A stretch of 29,720 bases of DNA from positions 1 through 29,720 of the IMG/VR virus record IMGVR_UViG_3300042879_004575; one strand, given 5' to 3'. Shown in pieces: positions 5,347-13,497 of the stretch (position 1 is the stretch's first letter; every line of letters starts with the position of its first letter). Below the pieces are notes generated by a model, which made no database searches, had not been told where the DNA came from, and saw only the letters and a list, made by a program, of their open reading frames with translations. Both the position numbers and the translations under genes were made by a program. This DNA is from a virus.

Positions 5347-5556
5347 ATGCTTCCCCTTGCTCTGGTACTCGCCACCGCCTACCCAATCACGAAGGTTGGC
5401 TCGTCCTGCCCCTACGGCTACTACTCCCAAGGCAGTTACTGTCTCCCGAACGCCGCAATGCAAAGGCCGGTTCGCGCTGTCCCCCAAACCAGCAGCCCCT
5501 GCCCGTACGGCACCTACAGCGCCGGCAACTACTGCACCTGGACCCCAAAACGCTGA
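5347..5556 (+). CDS. Small secreted-type protein with two CPYG-YC repeats
   Basis: The 69-residue protein starts with a short hydrophobic segment (MLPLALVLATAYP) that may act as a signal peptide or membrane anchor. It then contains two copies of a unit: 'SCPYGYYSQGSYC' (about residues 20-32) and 'PCPYGTYSAGNYC' (about 51-63), i.e. C-P-Y-G-x-Y-S-x-G-x-Y-C. Two Cys per unit suggest one disulfide per unit outside the cytoplasm. I recall similar CPxGYYSxGxYC units in small proteins of marine picocyanobacteria, which would make this a host-derived gene; this is not verified. It sits between the small and large terminase genes with its own promoter. Confidence 0.6.
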   Translation: MLPLALVLATAYPITKVGSSCPYGYYSQGSYCLPNAAMQRPVRAVPQTSSPCPYGTYSAGNYCTWTPKR

Positions 5557-5611
5557 AGGGGGCAGGGGTTCAATTCCTGTAATACCCTAGAAGGTACCCG
5601 TACCCGAAAAA

Positions 5612-6862
5612 GTGACCGACACGGCTGGAACCCTCTCGCTCCGCTACGCCCAGGGGCAAGTCTTCTCCAGCCGTAAACGCTTCCGTGTCTTGGTCGCCGG
5701 CCGCCGTTTCGGCAAGAGCTACCTGTCATGTATCGAGTTGCTGCGTGGGGCGATCGAAAGGCCGGGCGAAACATTCTTCTATGCGGCCCCTACATACCGG
5801 ATGGCGAAAGACATTGCCTGGAAGGTAATGAAAAAACTCGTCCCGAAAGCCTGGATCAAGTCCAAGAACGAGACCGACCTGAAGATCGAGCTGGTGAACG
5901 GCTCAACGATCGAGCTGAAGGGCACTGAAAACGCCATGGCCCTTCGCGGCCGAAGCCTCGCTGGCGTGGTGCTCGACGAAGCCGCGTTCATGTCCAGCGA
6001 CGTCTGGTTCGAGGTCATCCGCCCCGCCCTCGCCGACAAACAGGGCTGGGCCCTCTTCATCTCCACCCCCGACGGCACCGCCAGCTGGTTCTACGACCTC
6101 TGGTGCTACTGCGACCAAGACGACCCGGACTGGCACCGGTGGCAGTTCACCACGATCGATGGCGATAACGTCCCACCGGAAGAAATCGAGGCTGCCCGCG
6201 CCCAACTCGACGCCCGCACCTTCCGCCAAGAATTTGAGGCCAGCTTCGAGAATCTCAGCGGTCTCGTTGCCGTCTCATTTAGCGACGAAAACATCGACAG
6301 CGTGGTGCAAGACCTGCCGGTGCTGCCTTTGCTGCTGGGCGTCGACTTCAACGTGGACCCCATGTCCGCCGTATGTGCGGTCAAAAAAGGCGACGTGCTC
6401 TGGGTTTTCGACGAAATCATCATGACCGGCGGCGCCACCACCTGGGACCTTTGCGAAGAAATCCAATCCCGCTACGGCATCGAGCGCCGAATCATCGCCT
6501 GCCCAGACCCCACCGGCGGCGCCCGCAAAACCAGCGGCGTCGGCGCCACCGACCACAACATCCTCCGCAAATCCGGCTTCACGGTCTCCAGCCCCCGAAA
6601 TCCCTGGAAAATCCGCGACAAAATCACCTGCGTCAACACCGCCCTCCTCGATGCCTCTGGAACGCGCCGCCTCTTCATCCACCCCAAGTGCAAAGAGCTA
6701 ATCAAGTCCCTCCGCACATTGACTTATGCCCCTGGAACCGGCCTCCCCAACAAAAATCTCGGCGTAGACCACGCATTTGACGCCTTGGGCTACCTCTGCC
6801 TCCAAACTTTCAACCTCGCCAAACCAGAGAACCTCGGAAAGACCTCCTATCGTGTGTGGTAA
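5612..6862 (+). CDS. terL: Terminase large subunit (ATPase-nuclease)
   Basis: This motor protein translocates DNA into the prohead and cuts it at the end of packaging. Visible motifs in the 416 residues: Walker A AGRRFGKS (29-36), Walker B VVLDEAAF (119-126, catalytic Glu123), coupling motif ISTP (150-153), then an RNase H-like nuclease with 'LGVDFNVDP' (Asp245, Asp249) and 'GVDHAFDALG' (Asp386/Asp390) near the end. Length and order are normal for a compact TerL. The start is GTG at 5612, with no nearby ATG that keeps the N-terminal segment before Walker A. The gene is followed by virion genes in the same direction. Confidence 0.95.
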   Translation: MTDTAGTLSLRYAQGQVFSSRKRFRVLVAGRRFGKSYLSCIELLRGAIERPGETFFYAAPTYRMAKDIAWKVMKKLVPKAWIKSKNETDLKIELVNGSTIELKGTENAMALRGRSLAGVVLDEAAFMSSDVWFEVIRPALADKQGWALFISTPDGTASWFYDLWCYCDQDDPDWHRWQFTTIDGDNVPPEEIEAARAQLDARTFRQEFEASFENLSGLVAVSFSDENIDSVVQDLPVLPLLLGVDFNVDPMSAVCAVKKGDVLWVFDEIIMTGGATTWDLCEEIQSRYGIERRIIACPDPTGGARKTSGVGATDHNILRKSGFTVSSPRNPWKIRDKITCVNTALLDASGTRRLFIHPKCKELIKSLRTLTYAPGTGLPNKNLGVDHAFDALGYLCLQTFNLAKPENLGKTSYRVW

Positions 6863-6875
6863 CAGCGTAAAAACC

Positions 6876-7064
6876 ATGGCCAAAAAGCCAACTAAGGCTC
6901 AGAAAAAGGTCGCCAAGGTCATGCGCGAGTACGGCAAAGGCGAACTGCACTCGGGCAGCAAGAAAGGCCCCGTGGTGAAATCCCGCAAACAAGCAATCGC
7001 CATCGCCATGAGCGAAGCCGGCATGGCAAAACCCAAAAAATCCACCAAAAAAGGTAAGAAGTGA
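6876..7064 (+). CDS. Small basic DUF6496-like protein
   Basis: The 62 residues match the common phage/bacterial pattern 'KVMREYGKGELHSGSKKGPV' followed by 'KSRKQAIAIAMSEAG', which I associate with DUF6496, and end in a Lys-rich tail (KKSTKKGKK). The protein is very basic and probably contacts nucleic acid; the molecular role of the family is unknown. The ATG at 6876 lies 13 bases after the large terminase stop. Its stop TGA overlaps the next ATG by one base (TGATG), so the pair is translationally coupled. Confidence 0.75.
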   Translation: MAKKPTKAQKKVAKVMREYGKGELHSGSKKGPVVKSRKQAIAIAMSEAGMAKPKKSTKKGKK

Positions 7065-7219
7065 TGGCCAAACGCGGTCTTTACGCCAATATCGCGGCCA
7101 AACGGAAGCGCATCGCCGCCGGCAGCGGCGAAAAAATGCGTAAGCCTGGAACCAAGGGCGCCCCAACCGCCGCTGCCTTCAAAGCATCCGCCAAAACCGC
7201 CAAAAAAGGTAAGAAATAA
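7064..7219 (+). CDS. Small basic protein coupled to the DUF6496-like gene
   Basis: The 51-residue frame begins MAKRGLYANIAAKRKRIAAG and contains 'GEKMRKPGTKGAPTAAAF', a form of a short Lys/Arg-rich protein found beside DUF6496-type genes in many phages. It ends AKTAKKGKK, nearly the same tail as the preceding protein, and the DNA encoding the two tails shares 'CCAAAAAAGGTAAGAA'. Start overlaps the previous stop. It may bind DNA or RNA during packaging, but no function is established. Confidence 0.7.
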   Translation: MAKRGLYANIAAKRKRIAAGSGEKMRKPGTKGAPTAAAFKASAKTAKKGKK

Positions 7220-7222
7220 GCC

Positions 7223-8470
7223 ATGTCCTTATTCGTCCAGACCTCTTCCTACACCAACCCCTTTGTAACCACGGCTCTACCCGTTGGTGCCGGAGATGCT
7301 TTTGGACGTCTACGCACATCTAACCCACTTACTCTTTTCGATTCCAGTCACCGATACCACGACAACGGCCTCTGGGCCACCTCCACCGCTACCGGTGGAA
7401 CGTCCACGTTCGACGTTAACGCCGGCCTCGTCAACCTCGCCGTAACCACCAGCTCTGGCTCCGAGGTCATCCGCGAAACCACCAAATGCTGCTCATACCA
7501 GCCGGGCAAATCCCTGCTGGTGATGTCCACTTTTACGCTGAACCCCGCCAAAACCGGCCTCCGCCAGCGCGTCGGCTACTACGGCGCCGCCAACGGCATG
7601 TACCTGGAACTTGCCGACAACACCCTCTCCTTCGTCGAACGCAGTTCCTCCACCGGCTCCCTGGTCGAAACCCGCGTCTCCCAATCCAACTGGAACACCG
7701 ACCCCCTAAACGGCGACGGTCCCTCCAACCTCGAATTAGACATCACAAAGTCCCAAATCCTGTGGATGGACATCGAGTGGCTGGGCCTCGGCACCGTCCG
7801 CATGGGTTTCGTTATTAACGGCAAATTTATCCACTGCCACTCCTTCCACCACGCCAACATCATTACTTCAACTTATATCACCACCGCCTCACTTCCCCTC
7901 CGCTACGAAATAACCAACACCGCCGCCACAGCAAGCGCCAGCACCCTCAAGCAGGTCTGCTCGACTGTACTTTCTGAAGGCGGCTACGAACTCCGCGGCC
8001 TCCAACAAGCCATCGGCACCACCATCACCACTCCCTACGCACTTACCGTCGCTGGTACTTACTACCCAGTTATTTCCTTACGTCTTAAATCCAGTTCACT
8101 GGACGCAATCGTCATTCTCACCGCCCTATCCATCCTCGGCGCCACAGCCAACGCCAACTACAACTGGCGCGTAATGGCTAACACCACCACTACCGGCGGC
8201 ACCTGGACAAGCGCCGGTAGCGAATCCAGCGTCGAGTACAACCTCACCGGCACCGCCACAACCGGCGGCCGCATCCTGGCCCAGGGCTACTTCAGCTCCA
8301 CCAACCAAAGCACAGCATCCGTAGACATCCTCAAGGAAGCCCTATTCAAATTCCAACTGGAACGCAATGGCCTCACCTCCACCCCTTACGAACTAAGCCT
8401 TGTTGTTACAGCCAGTGCGGCAACGTCTAATGTGCACGCATCCATGGACTGGGAGGAAATCAGCCGCTGA
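7223..8470 (+). CDS. Virion structural protein, 415 aa
   Basis: This protein is mostly predicted beta structure with Ser/Thr/Gly-rich segments and no enzyme motif. The N-terminal 'DAFGRLRTSNPLTLFDSSHR' and the central 'WMDIEWLGLGTVRMGFVING' followed by 'FHHAN' recall an uncharacterised structural protein that occurs in diverse marine tailed phages. Position between terminase and portal fits a head decoration or fibre protein. The ATG at 7223 follows the previous stop by three bases, and its own stop overlaps the next ATG. A head fibre, decoration or tail component cannot be distinguished from sequence alone. Confidence 0.65.
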   Translation: MSLFVQTSSYTNPFVTTALPVGAGDAFGRLRTSNPLTLFDSSHRYHDNGLWATSTATGGTSTFDVNAGLVNLAVTTSSGSEVIRETTKCCSYQPGKSLLVMSTFTLNPAKTGLRQRVGYYGAANGMYLELADNTLSFVERSSSTGSLVETRVSQSNWNTDPLNGDGPSNLELDITKSQILWMDIEWLGLGTVRMGFVINGKFIHCHSFHHANIITSTYITTASLPLRYEITNTAATASASTLKQVCSTVLSEGGYELRGLQQAIGTTITTPYALTVAGTYYPVISLRLKSSSLDAIVILTALSILGATANANYNWRVMANTTTTGGTWTSAGSESSVEYNLTGTATTGGRILAQGYFSSTNQSTASVDILKEALFKFQLERNGLTSTPYELSLVVTASAATSNVHASMDWEEISR

Positions 8471-8667
8471 TGACCATCCAGACAATTACCGGCAGCTGCC
8501 TCCACATCGAAATTGACGGCGAGGAAGGCACCACGCACGCCACGTTTGTATTCAAAACCCCCTCAATCCCCGACACCTTGGGCAACTTCATCAAGATGCT
8601 CGCCCTCGGCATCGAAGTGCTGGTGCCCATCGAAAACCCCGAAGACGAGGAGGAAGACGATGATTGA
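8470..8667 (+). CDS. Small acidic protein, 65 aa
   Basis: The sequence starts MTIQTITGSCLHIEIDGEEG, has one hydrophobic stretch ('NFIKMLALGIEVLVPI') and ends in a run of Asp/Glu (EDEEEDDD). The ATG overlaps the preceding TGA (TGATG at 8468-8472), and its 3' end overlaps the next gene by eight bases. The acidic tail next to a basic neighbour protein suggests the two could interact, which is inference. Not recognised as a named family. Confidence 0.6.
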   Translation: MTIQTITGSCLHIEIDGEEGTTHATFVFKTPSIPDTLGNFIKMLALGIEVLVPIENPEDEEEDDD

Positions 8668-8932
8668 GTATCGCGGCGAAAAATTCGAGGGCTACAACAA
8701 GCCCAAACGCACCCCCAACCACCCGAAAAAATCCCACGTCGTCCTCGCCAAGGAAGGCGACACGGTAAAACTCATCCGTTTCGGCCAGCAGGGCGTATCT
8801 GGCTCACCAGCACAAAAAGGAGAGTCATCAGCAGACAAGGCCAGAAGGGCATCGTTCAAGGCGCGTCACGCCCAAAATATCTCCAAGGGCAAAATGAGTG
8901 CGGCCTACTGGGCAAATAAGGTGAAATGGTGA
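8660..8932 (+). CDS. Small conserved phage protein (DUF6321-like)
   Basis: The 90-residue protein has a basic N-terminus and the segment 'KLIRFGQQGVSGSPAQKGES' followed by 'RRASFKARHAQNISKGKMS' and 'AAYWANKVKW', which I recognise as a short conserved protein of phages, probably DUF6321. Its role is unknown; the conserved Arg/His cluster suggests nucleic-acid or phosphate contact. The start ATG at 8660 lies inside the acidic tail of the previous gene. Its stop at 8930-8932 abuts the stop of a minus-strand gene. Confidence 0.65.
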   Translation: MIEYRGEKFEGYNKPKRTPNHPKKSHVVLAKEGDTVKLIRFGQQGVSGSPAQKGESSADKARRASFKARHAQNISKGKMSAAYWANKVKW

Positions 8933-9130
8933 CTATCTCCCCTCAACTTTATGAATCCACATCTTCAACTCCAACACATAATTTCTCAACGTATCTGCCT
9001 TCTCTAAATGCCAAACATTCCCAGTCTCCATGTACTGGTGCATGTGATTATCAACGCCCCTCAAACACTGGTGAATGAGCGCGTTCCACGGCTCCCGCAC
9101 GGGCGTGTTCCACTCACGCACGAGACACAC
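8933..9130 (-). CDS. Small minus-strand gene between structural genes, 65 aa
   Basis: The protein reads as a helical small protein, with 'WNALIHQCLRGVDNHMHQYM' and 'LEKADTLRNYVLELKMWIHK'. The composition (Trp, His, Met) is protein-like rather than that of a shadow frame, and no plus-strand gene occupies this space. GTG codons at 9130 and 9121 on the minus strand are both possible starts, with TAGGTG upstream of the second. It exactly fills the gap between a rightward gene and the portal gene, with its stop directly back-to-back with the preceding stop. Function unknown; an antisense transcript here would oppose late transcription. Confidence 0.6.
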   Translation of the reverse strand: MCLVREWNTPVREPWNALIHQCLRGVDNHMHQYMETGNVWHLEKADTLRNYVLELKMWIHKVEGR

Positions 9131-9174
9131 CTAGATCTCTAGTGCCAAAATAGGTACAAAGTAGGAGTCAAGCC

Positions 9175-10653
9175 GTGGTCTACAGCGCCAATATCCCACC
9201 AACTGGTGCTGTAGTCAGCGAATCCCCGTTTGTCCGCAGCCTGGACGTCATCGCCATGATGCCGGACTGGAGCGTAATGGCCGCCGTCACCAGCGGCACC
9301 AACTACCTGCGGGACATGAGTGAAACTTATCTCCCGCAAGAACCCCGCGAAGACGACGACGCCTACCAAACCCGCGTTGACCGCAGCGTCCTGAGCCCCT
9401 ACACCAGCCGCCTCATCGAAACCGCCGCTGGCGCCATCCTCCGCAAACCCATCCACGTCGAAGGCGACCCCTACTGGCTGGACCTGATCCAAAACATCGA
9501 CGGCTTGGGCTCCAACATCAACGAATACGCCCGCCGCGCCTTGGTCAGCAGCCTGACCTACGGCCACAGCGCCATCCTCGTTGACTACCCAGCCGCCGCT
9601 GGAGCGATGAATCTGGCGGAAGAGCGTGCGATGGGCCGCCGCCCCTACTTCGTCCACGTCGATGCCTTCCAGATCTGGGGCTGGCGCAAAGAACCCGGCA
9701 CCAACCGCCTGCTGCAAGTCCGCATCCACGACTACGACGTCCGCCCCCTCAACGAGTTCGGCGAAGAACAGGTCGAGGAAATGCGCGTCATCTACCCCGG
9801 CCGCTACGACCTCTACACGCTGGGCCAAGAGATCGTCGAATTTACCTCCACCGGCGGCTACAGCCTCGACGAAATCCCCCTGGTCCCGATCTACAGCAAC
9901 CGCCGCGGCCTGCTGATCTCCCAGCCCCCACTGCTGGACATCGCCAACCTCAACATCACCCACTACCAACGCCAAGCCGACCTAATCCACGCCCTCCACA
10001 TCGCCGCAATGCCCACCCTCGTCCTAGAGGGCTGGGACGACACGACTGGCTCGGCAACGATGGGCGTCAACTACGCCATCGCCATGCAACCGGGCAACAA
10101 GGCGTACTACGTACAGGCCGACGCCACCAGTTTCGACGCCCAAATGGCCGAACTCCAATCCCTGGAGAGCCAAATGTCCACGCTGGGCGTGACCAAACTC
10201 TTCGGCCAGAAGTTCGTTGCCGAGTCCGCCGAGGCCAAGCGCATCGACCAAGCCCAGTCAAATAGCGTGCTATCAATCATCAGCCAAGAGCTGGAAAGCG
10301 CCCTCAACCAAGCCTTCGAGTTCGCCGCCCAATACGTCGGCATCGAAGCCCCCGAAATCACCATCGACCGCGACTTCGATTACTACCGCCTAATCGGCCA
10401 AGACGTCGCCGTCCTGACCCAACTCAACCAACTCGGCAAGATCAGCGACTCCATGCTTCTGGAGATCCTGCGCCGCGGCGAAGTCCTCCCCGACAACATC
10501 AACGTTGAGGACGAGGCCGACGAAGCCCGCGAGGACATGGAAGCCCCTGAGCTAATCGAGGCCAACGAAAACACTGGCGAGGACGACATGAACGAACGCG
10601 CCGAAATGACGCCCGACCGCATGGATCAGCTGATTGAGCTGCTGACCCGCTGA
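9175..10653 (+). CDS. Portal protein (DUF4055-type)
   Basis: The portal is the dodecameric ring at the capsid vertex through which DNA passes and to which the tail attaches. This 492-residue protein has the usual alpha-rich layout: N-terminal '[20 protein letters not shown]' and '[18 protein letters not shown]', a central '[15 protein letters not shown]', and a long helical C-terminal third ('[20 protein letters not shown]' then '[14 protein letters not shown]'), matching my recollection of DUF4055 portals. The final 60 residues are very acidic. The GTG at 9175 is preceded by GTAGGAGTC, a strong ribosome site. The stop overlaps the next ATG (TGATG). Confidence 0.85.
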   Translation: MVYSANIPPTGAVVSESPFVRSLDVIAMMPDWSVMAAVTSGTNYLRDMSETYLPQEPREDDDAYQTRVDRSVLSPYTSRLIETAAGAILRKPIHVEGDPYWLDLIQNIDGLGSNINEYARRALVSSLTYGHSAILVDYPAAAGAMNLAEERAMGRRPYFVHVDAFQIWGWRKEPGTNRLLQVRIHDYDVRPLNEFGEEQVEEMRVIYPGRYDLYTLGQEIVEFTSTGGYSLDEIPLVPIYSNRRGLLISQPPLLDIANLNITHYQRQADLIHALHIAAMPTLVLEGWDDTTGSATMGVNYAIAMQPGNKAYYVQADATSFDAQMAELQSLESQMSTLGVTKLFGQKFVAESAEAKRIDQAQSNSVLSIISQELESALNQAFEFAAQYVGIEAPEITIDRDFDYYRLIGQDVAVLTQLNQLGKISDSMLLEILRRGEVLPDNINVEDEADEAREDMEAPELIEANENTGEDDMNERAEMTPDRMDQLIELLTR

Positions 10654-11531
10654 TGGCCACCCAAATCGAGCAATTAACGCTCGCCCAAATCACCTCCCTG
10701 GTGCGCCTCACCAAGCGCGTCAACCAACTCCGCAACATCCTTTCCGGCACCAACGACCCCTCCACCAGCACCGGCAAAACCGGCGACTGGTACATCAACA
10801 CCACTGACTACACCCTGTTCGGCCCCAAAACCGACGACTGGGGCGACGGCTTCCCCCTTGGCACGGGCTCCAAGATTCGCACCACGGAACTAACGGTTGC
10901 CGGCTTCCCAGGCACCAACAGTGGCGGAGGCGGCGGTGGCACTGCCGGCACCATCACCATCGGCACGGTCACGACTGGCGCCCCAGGCAGCAGCGCGACG
11001 ATCACAAACGTCGGCACCGCCGAAAACGCAATCCTCGATTTCGTCATTCCCCGCGGTGACGTCGGCGCCACGGGCGCCACCGGCCCTACAGGCGCAACCG
11101 GCGCTACGGGCCCTGCCGGCCCCACTGGAGCCACCGGCCCCCAAGGCGCCACAGGTCCCGCTGGTCCCCAAGGCGAGACGGGTCCTGCAGGCCCCCAAGG
11201 CCCTCAGGGCGACCCCGGCGAACAGGGCCCCCAGGGCGAAACCGGCCCCGCAGGACCCCAAGGCGAAACAGGCGCAACGGGCGCCACTGGAGCAACCGGC
11301 GCTACCGGCCCGGCTGGCACCATCACAGTCGGCGCCGTCACCACGGGCTCCCCTGGCACGGGCGTCACTGTCACCAACAGCGGCACCAGCACCGCCGCCA
11401 TCCTGAACTTCACCATTCCCCGCGGCGACGCTGGCACCAACGCAACCGTCACCGCCGGCACAAACATCACTGTTGTAGACGGGCAAGTCTCCGTATCGGC
11501 TACCGCTGAATTTGACGATGGAACTTATTGA
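10653..11531 (+). CDS. Collagen-like virion fibre protein
   Basis: The 292 residues comprise a short N-terminal helix ('[20 protein letters not shown]'), a '[20 protein letters not shown]' adaptor seen in phage fibre proteins, a Gly-rich linker, and about 29 uninterrupted Gly-X-Y triplets (about 135-222). The collagen stretch is bracketed by two copies of a 38-residue unit (99-136 and 222-259), each ending 'AIL(D/N)F(V/T)IPRGD', probably trimerisation caps. Phage collagen domains form triple-helical stalks on heads, necks or tails. The gene is coupled to the portal by TGATG and precedes the scaffold, so a head or neck fibre is likely. Confidence 0.8.
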   Translation: MATQIEQLTLAQITSLVRLTKRVNQLRNILSGTNDPSTSTGKTGDWYINTTDYTLFGPKTDDWGDGFPLGTGSKIRTTELTVAGFPGTNSGGGGGGTAGTITIGTVTTGAPGSSATITNVGTAENAILDFVIPRGDVGATGATGPTGATGATGPAGPTGATGPQGATGPAGPQGETGPAGPQGPQGDPGEQGPQGETGPAGPQGETGATGATGATGATGPAGTITVGAVTTGSPGTGVTVTNSGTSTAAILNFTIPRGDAGTNATVTAGTNITVVDGQVSVSATAEFDDGTY

Positions 11532-11542
11532 TACTGGTGAAG

Positions 11543-11548
11543 TAAACT
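11543..11548 (+). promoter_or_regulatory. TAAACT element before the scaffold gene
   Basis: TAAACTAG lies in the short gap between the collagen-like and scaffold genes. The same TAAACTAG occurs before the fibre gene at 26050, and TAAACT before the tape measure gene. It may be a -10 for structural genes; no matching -35 is visible. Confidence 0.3.
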
Positions 11549-11573
11549 AGAGCCGTCCAAGTAACACACAACC

Positions 11574-12281
11574 GTGCCCGAAGAACAGCAAGCAGCAGCC
11601 ACTCCCGTGGAGCCTGTTGCCCCTCAGCCTGTGGCTGAAAGCTCCGATCTGGCCGCCCAACTCGAAGCACTTCGTGCGAAAAACCAAGAGTTGATCGCCG
11701 AGCGCCGCAAGGACCGCGAAAACCGCGAATCCCTCCAATCCCAGCTGGAAGAATTGCGCCAAGCGCAAGAATCCGCCAAAACCGCCAAATTGGCCGAATC
11801 CGGCGAGTTCAAAACCCTCTGGGAAGAGGCCCAACAAACTGTTGCTGACCTCAAGCAACAAATGGCGGCAAAAGAAGCGGAAGTCGAGCAAATCCGCCAG
11901 GGTTACTCAAAAGAGCAACTCCGCGCTGGCGCCATCGCCCAACTCTCTTCTGCTGGTGCGCTTGCACCCGATCAGCTGTATCGTTTGGTGCAGGAGAACT
12001 TACGCGCCAAAGAAGGACAGCCTGTGGCTTATGTCGGCGGCGTGGAAGTTCCGATTGGCGAGTATATCGCCAACTTAAAAAACCCCGGCAGCGGTTACGA
12101 GCACCACTTTGCGGCTACGAACCGCGCCGGTATGGGTGTCACGGGTAGTGCCCGCGCCACCGCCCTCCCCGGCCAATCCAACCCCTGGTCCAAGGACGCC
12201 TGGAACGTCACTCAGCAAATGATGATGCTCGCCAGCGACCCCGACAAAGCCAGGCTGTTGAAAACAGAAGCCGGTTTCTAG
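11574..12281 (+). CDS. Capsid scaffolding protein
   Basis: Scaffolds guide coat assembly and leave before DNA fills the head. This 235-residue protein sits directly before the coat gene and has the expected build: a Pro/Ala/Glu-rich N-terminus, a long coiled coil from about residue 24 to 115 ('LAAQLEALRAKNQELIAERR' and 'LEELRQAQESAKTAKLAES'), and a more ordered C-terminal part with 'NPWSKDAWNVTQQMMMLASD', a likely coat-contact helix. The GTG at 11574 is the start. No protease motif (Ser/Lys dyad) is evident, so any cleavage would depend on another protein. Confidence 0.85.
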   Translation: MPEEQQAAATPVEPVAPQPVAESSDLAAQLEALRAKNQELIAERRKDRENRESLQSQLEELRQAQESAKTAKLAESGEFKTLWEEAQQTVADLKQQMAAKEAEVEQIRQGYSKEQLRAGAIAQLSSAGALAPDQLYRLVQENLRAKEGQPVAYVGGVEVPIGEYIANLKNPGSGYEHHFAATNRAGMGVTGSARATALPGQSNPWSKDAWNVTQQMMMLASDPDKARLLKTEAGF

Positions 12282-12327
12282 CCCCTGTGGGGCACCTCCC
12301 CAACCCTGACTCCACTGGAGCTAACCC

Positions 12328-13434
12328 ATGTCTGCTTCTAACAGCAACTTCGGGGGAACTTTTCTCTCGAACCTTGTTACCCGTCCTGAATTTCTTCAGT
12401 ACACCGCTGAAGGCATCTTCGAGCAATCGAAGTGGATCCAGAGCGGCATTGTGCAGCGCAACGCTGCCCTCGACGCCCGTGCTGGCGGCACCCGCGTGCG
12501 CGTGCCCTTCTTCGACCCCATCGCCCCGACCGAAACCCAAATCCTGTCCACCTCCAGCTGGAACGGTGGTCTGGGTTATCTGACCGCCCAGAACGTCACT
12601 GCCGACGAGCAGATCATGACGATTCTGCACCGTGGTTTCGCTTATGCGGCCGACGACCTCAGCAAACTCGGCTCTGGCGCCGACCCCCTGGCCCACGTCC
12701 GCAACCAACTGTCTGCAGCCATCAACAAGCTGAAGACCGCCACCCTGGCATCCCAACTGCTGGGTCTGTTCGGCGGCATCTCCGGCGCTGGTGTGCTCGG
12801 CCCCAACCAGAGCAACAAATCGTTCGCTGGTGTCCCCGGTTCCATGACCGAGGCCAACTTCCTGAACGTGGCCAACGTGGTTGGCACCAAAGCTCTGCTG
12901 GGTGAGCGCGGCGACGAGCTGGACTCGATCGCCATGCACTCCAACGTGGCTTACTACCTGCAACAGGTGGGGATGCTGACCTTCAGCACCTCGGCTCTGT
13001 CCACCGGCGGCGCCATCACCTGGGGTGGCGGCGGCGTGGGCGTCACCGCTGCTGAAGTGGCTACGTTCGCTGGCCTCCGCGTCGTCATCGACGACCAACT
13101 GACTGCCCTGACCGGCGGCACCTCCACCCACGCCAAGAAGTACCCCGTGTACCTCTTCAAGTCGGGTGTGGTTTCCGAGGGCATCCAGCAGGACCTGCGC
13201 CTCGGTGCAGACCGCAACATCCTGTCCATGCAGGACATCCTGGCCGTTGACTACCACTACGGTTACCACATCACTGGCACCAAGTGGGCCGACGCCGGCG
13301 ACAACCCGACCAACGCCTCCACCTCCGGCAACCTGGCCAACACCAGCAGCTGGAGCCTGGTGTACAGCACCACCAAGCAAGTGCCCATCGCTCGCCTGCT
13401 GGTCAACACCCCGTTCGACACCACCGCTTACTGA
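12328..13434 (+). CDS. Major capsid protein
   Basis: The 368-residue coat protein builds the icosahedral shell, presumably with the HK97 fold. Supporting features are its position after the scaffold, its length, the N-terminal 'SNLVTRPEFLQYTAEGIFEQ', the E-loop-like region 'GGTRVRVPFFDPIAPTETQI', the long central helix 'DPLAHVRNQLSAAINKLKTA' and the Gly-rich P-domain. 'GLRVVIDDQLTAL' resembles the conserved strand of P22/HK97-like coats. A GGAG ribosome site lies 8 bases before the ATG. A strong terminator follows the stop, as suits the most highly expressed late gene. Confidence 0.9.
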   Translation: MSASNSNFGGTFLSNLVTRPEFLQYTAEGIFEQSKWIQSGIVQRNAALDARAGGTRVRVPFFDPIAPTETQILSTSSWNGGLGYLTAQNVTADEQIMTILHRGFAYAADDLSKLGSGADPLAHVRNQLSAAINKLKTATLASQLLGLFGGISGAGVLGPNQSNKSFAGVPGSMTEANFLNVANVVGTKALLGERGDELDSIAMHSNVAYYLQQVGMLTFSTSALSTGGAITWGGGGVGVTAAEVATFAGLRVVIDDQLTALTGGTSTHAKKYPVYLFKSGVVSEGIQQDLRLGADRNILSMQDILAVDYHYGYHITGTKWADAGDNPTNASTSGNLANTSSWSLVYSTTKQVPIARLLVNTPFDTTAY

Positions 13435-13457
13435 TCTTCAGTACGCGCCAAAACAAA

Positions 13458-13482
13458 GGCCCCCAAACCGGGGGCCTTTTCT
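13458..13482. terminator. Bidirectional terminator after the major capsid gene
   Basis: GGCCCCC (13458-13464) and GGGGGCC (13470-13476) form a 7-bp stem with a five-base loop. TTTTCTTTT follows on the plus strand, and TTTGTTTT follows on the minus strand. It can end both the capsid transcript and the convergent minus-strand gene at 13498-13782. Confidence 0.85.
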
Positions 13483-13497
13483 TTTGCCAAAAACTAC

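Noticed and set aside
5558-5585. Second T-arm-like sequence (GGGGTTCAATTCC), possible tRNA end or attachment site
   Set aside because: The putative arm has a G-G mismatch, no cloverleaf fits upstream, and no integrase gene is in the window to support an attachment site.
36-9129. Shared 13-mer CGCACGAGACACA at 36-48 and 9117-9129
   Set aside because: A 13-base exact match is expected by chance several times in a window of this length, and the flanks do not align.
10890-11486. Cys/Ala-rich frames opposite or offset to the collagen-like gene
   Set aside because: They are produced by the periodic GGC-NNC-NNC repeat of the collagen segment read in other frames.
12208-13380. Long minus-strand open frame (390 codons) opposite the major capsid gene
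   Set aside because: It is the antisense of a strongly supported capsid gene; its Gly/Val/Ala-heavy composition is the usual shadow of C-ending codons.
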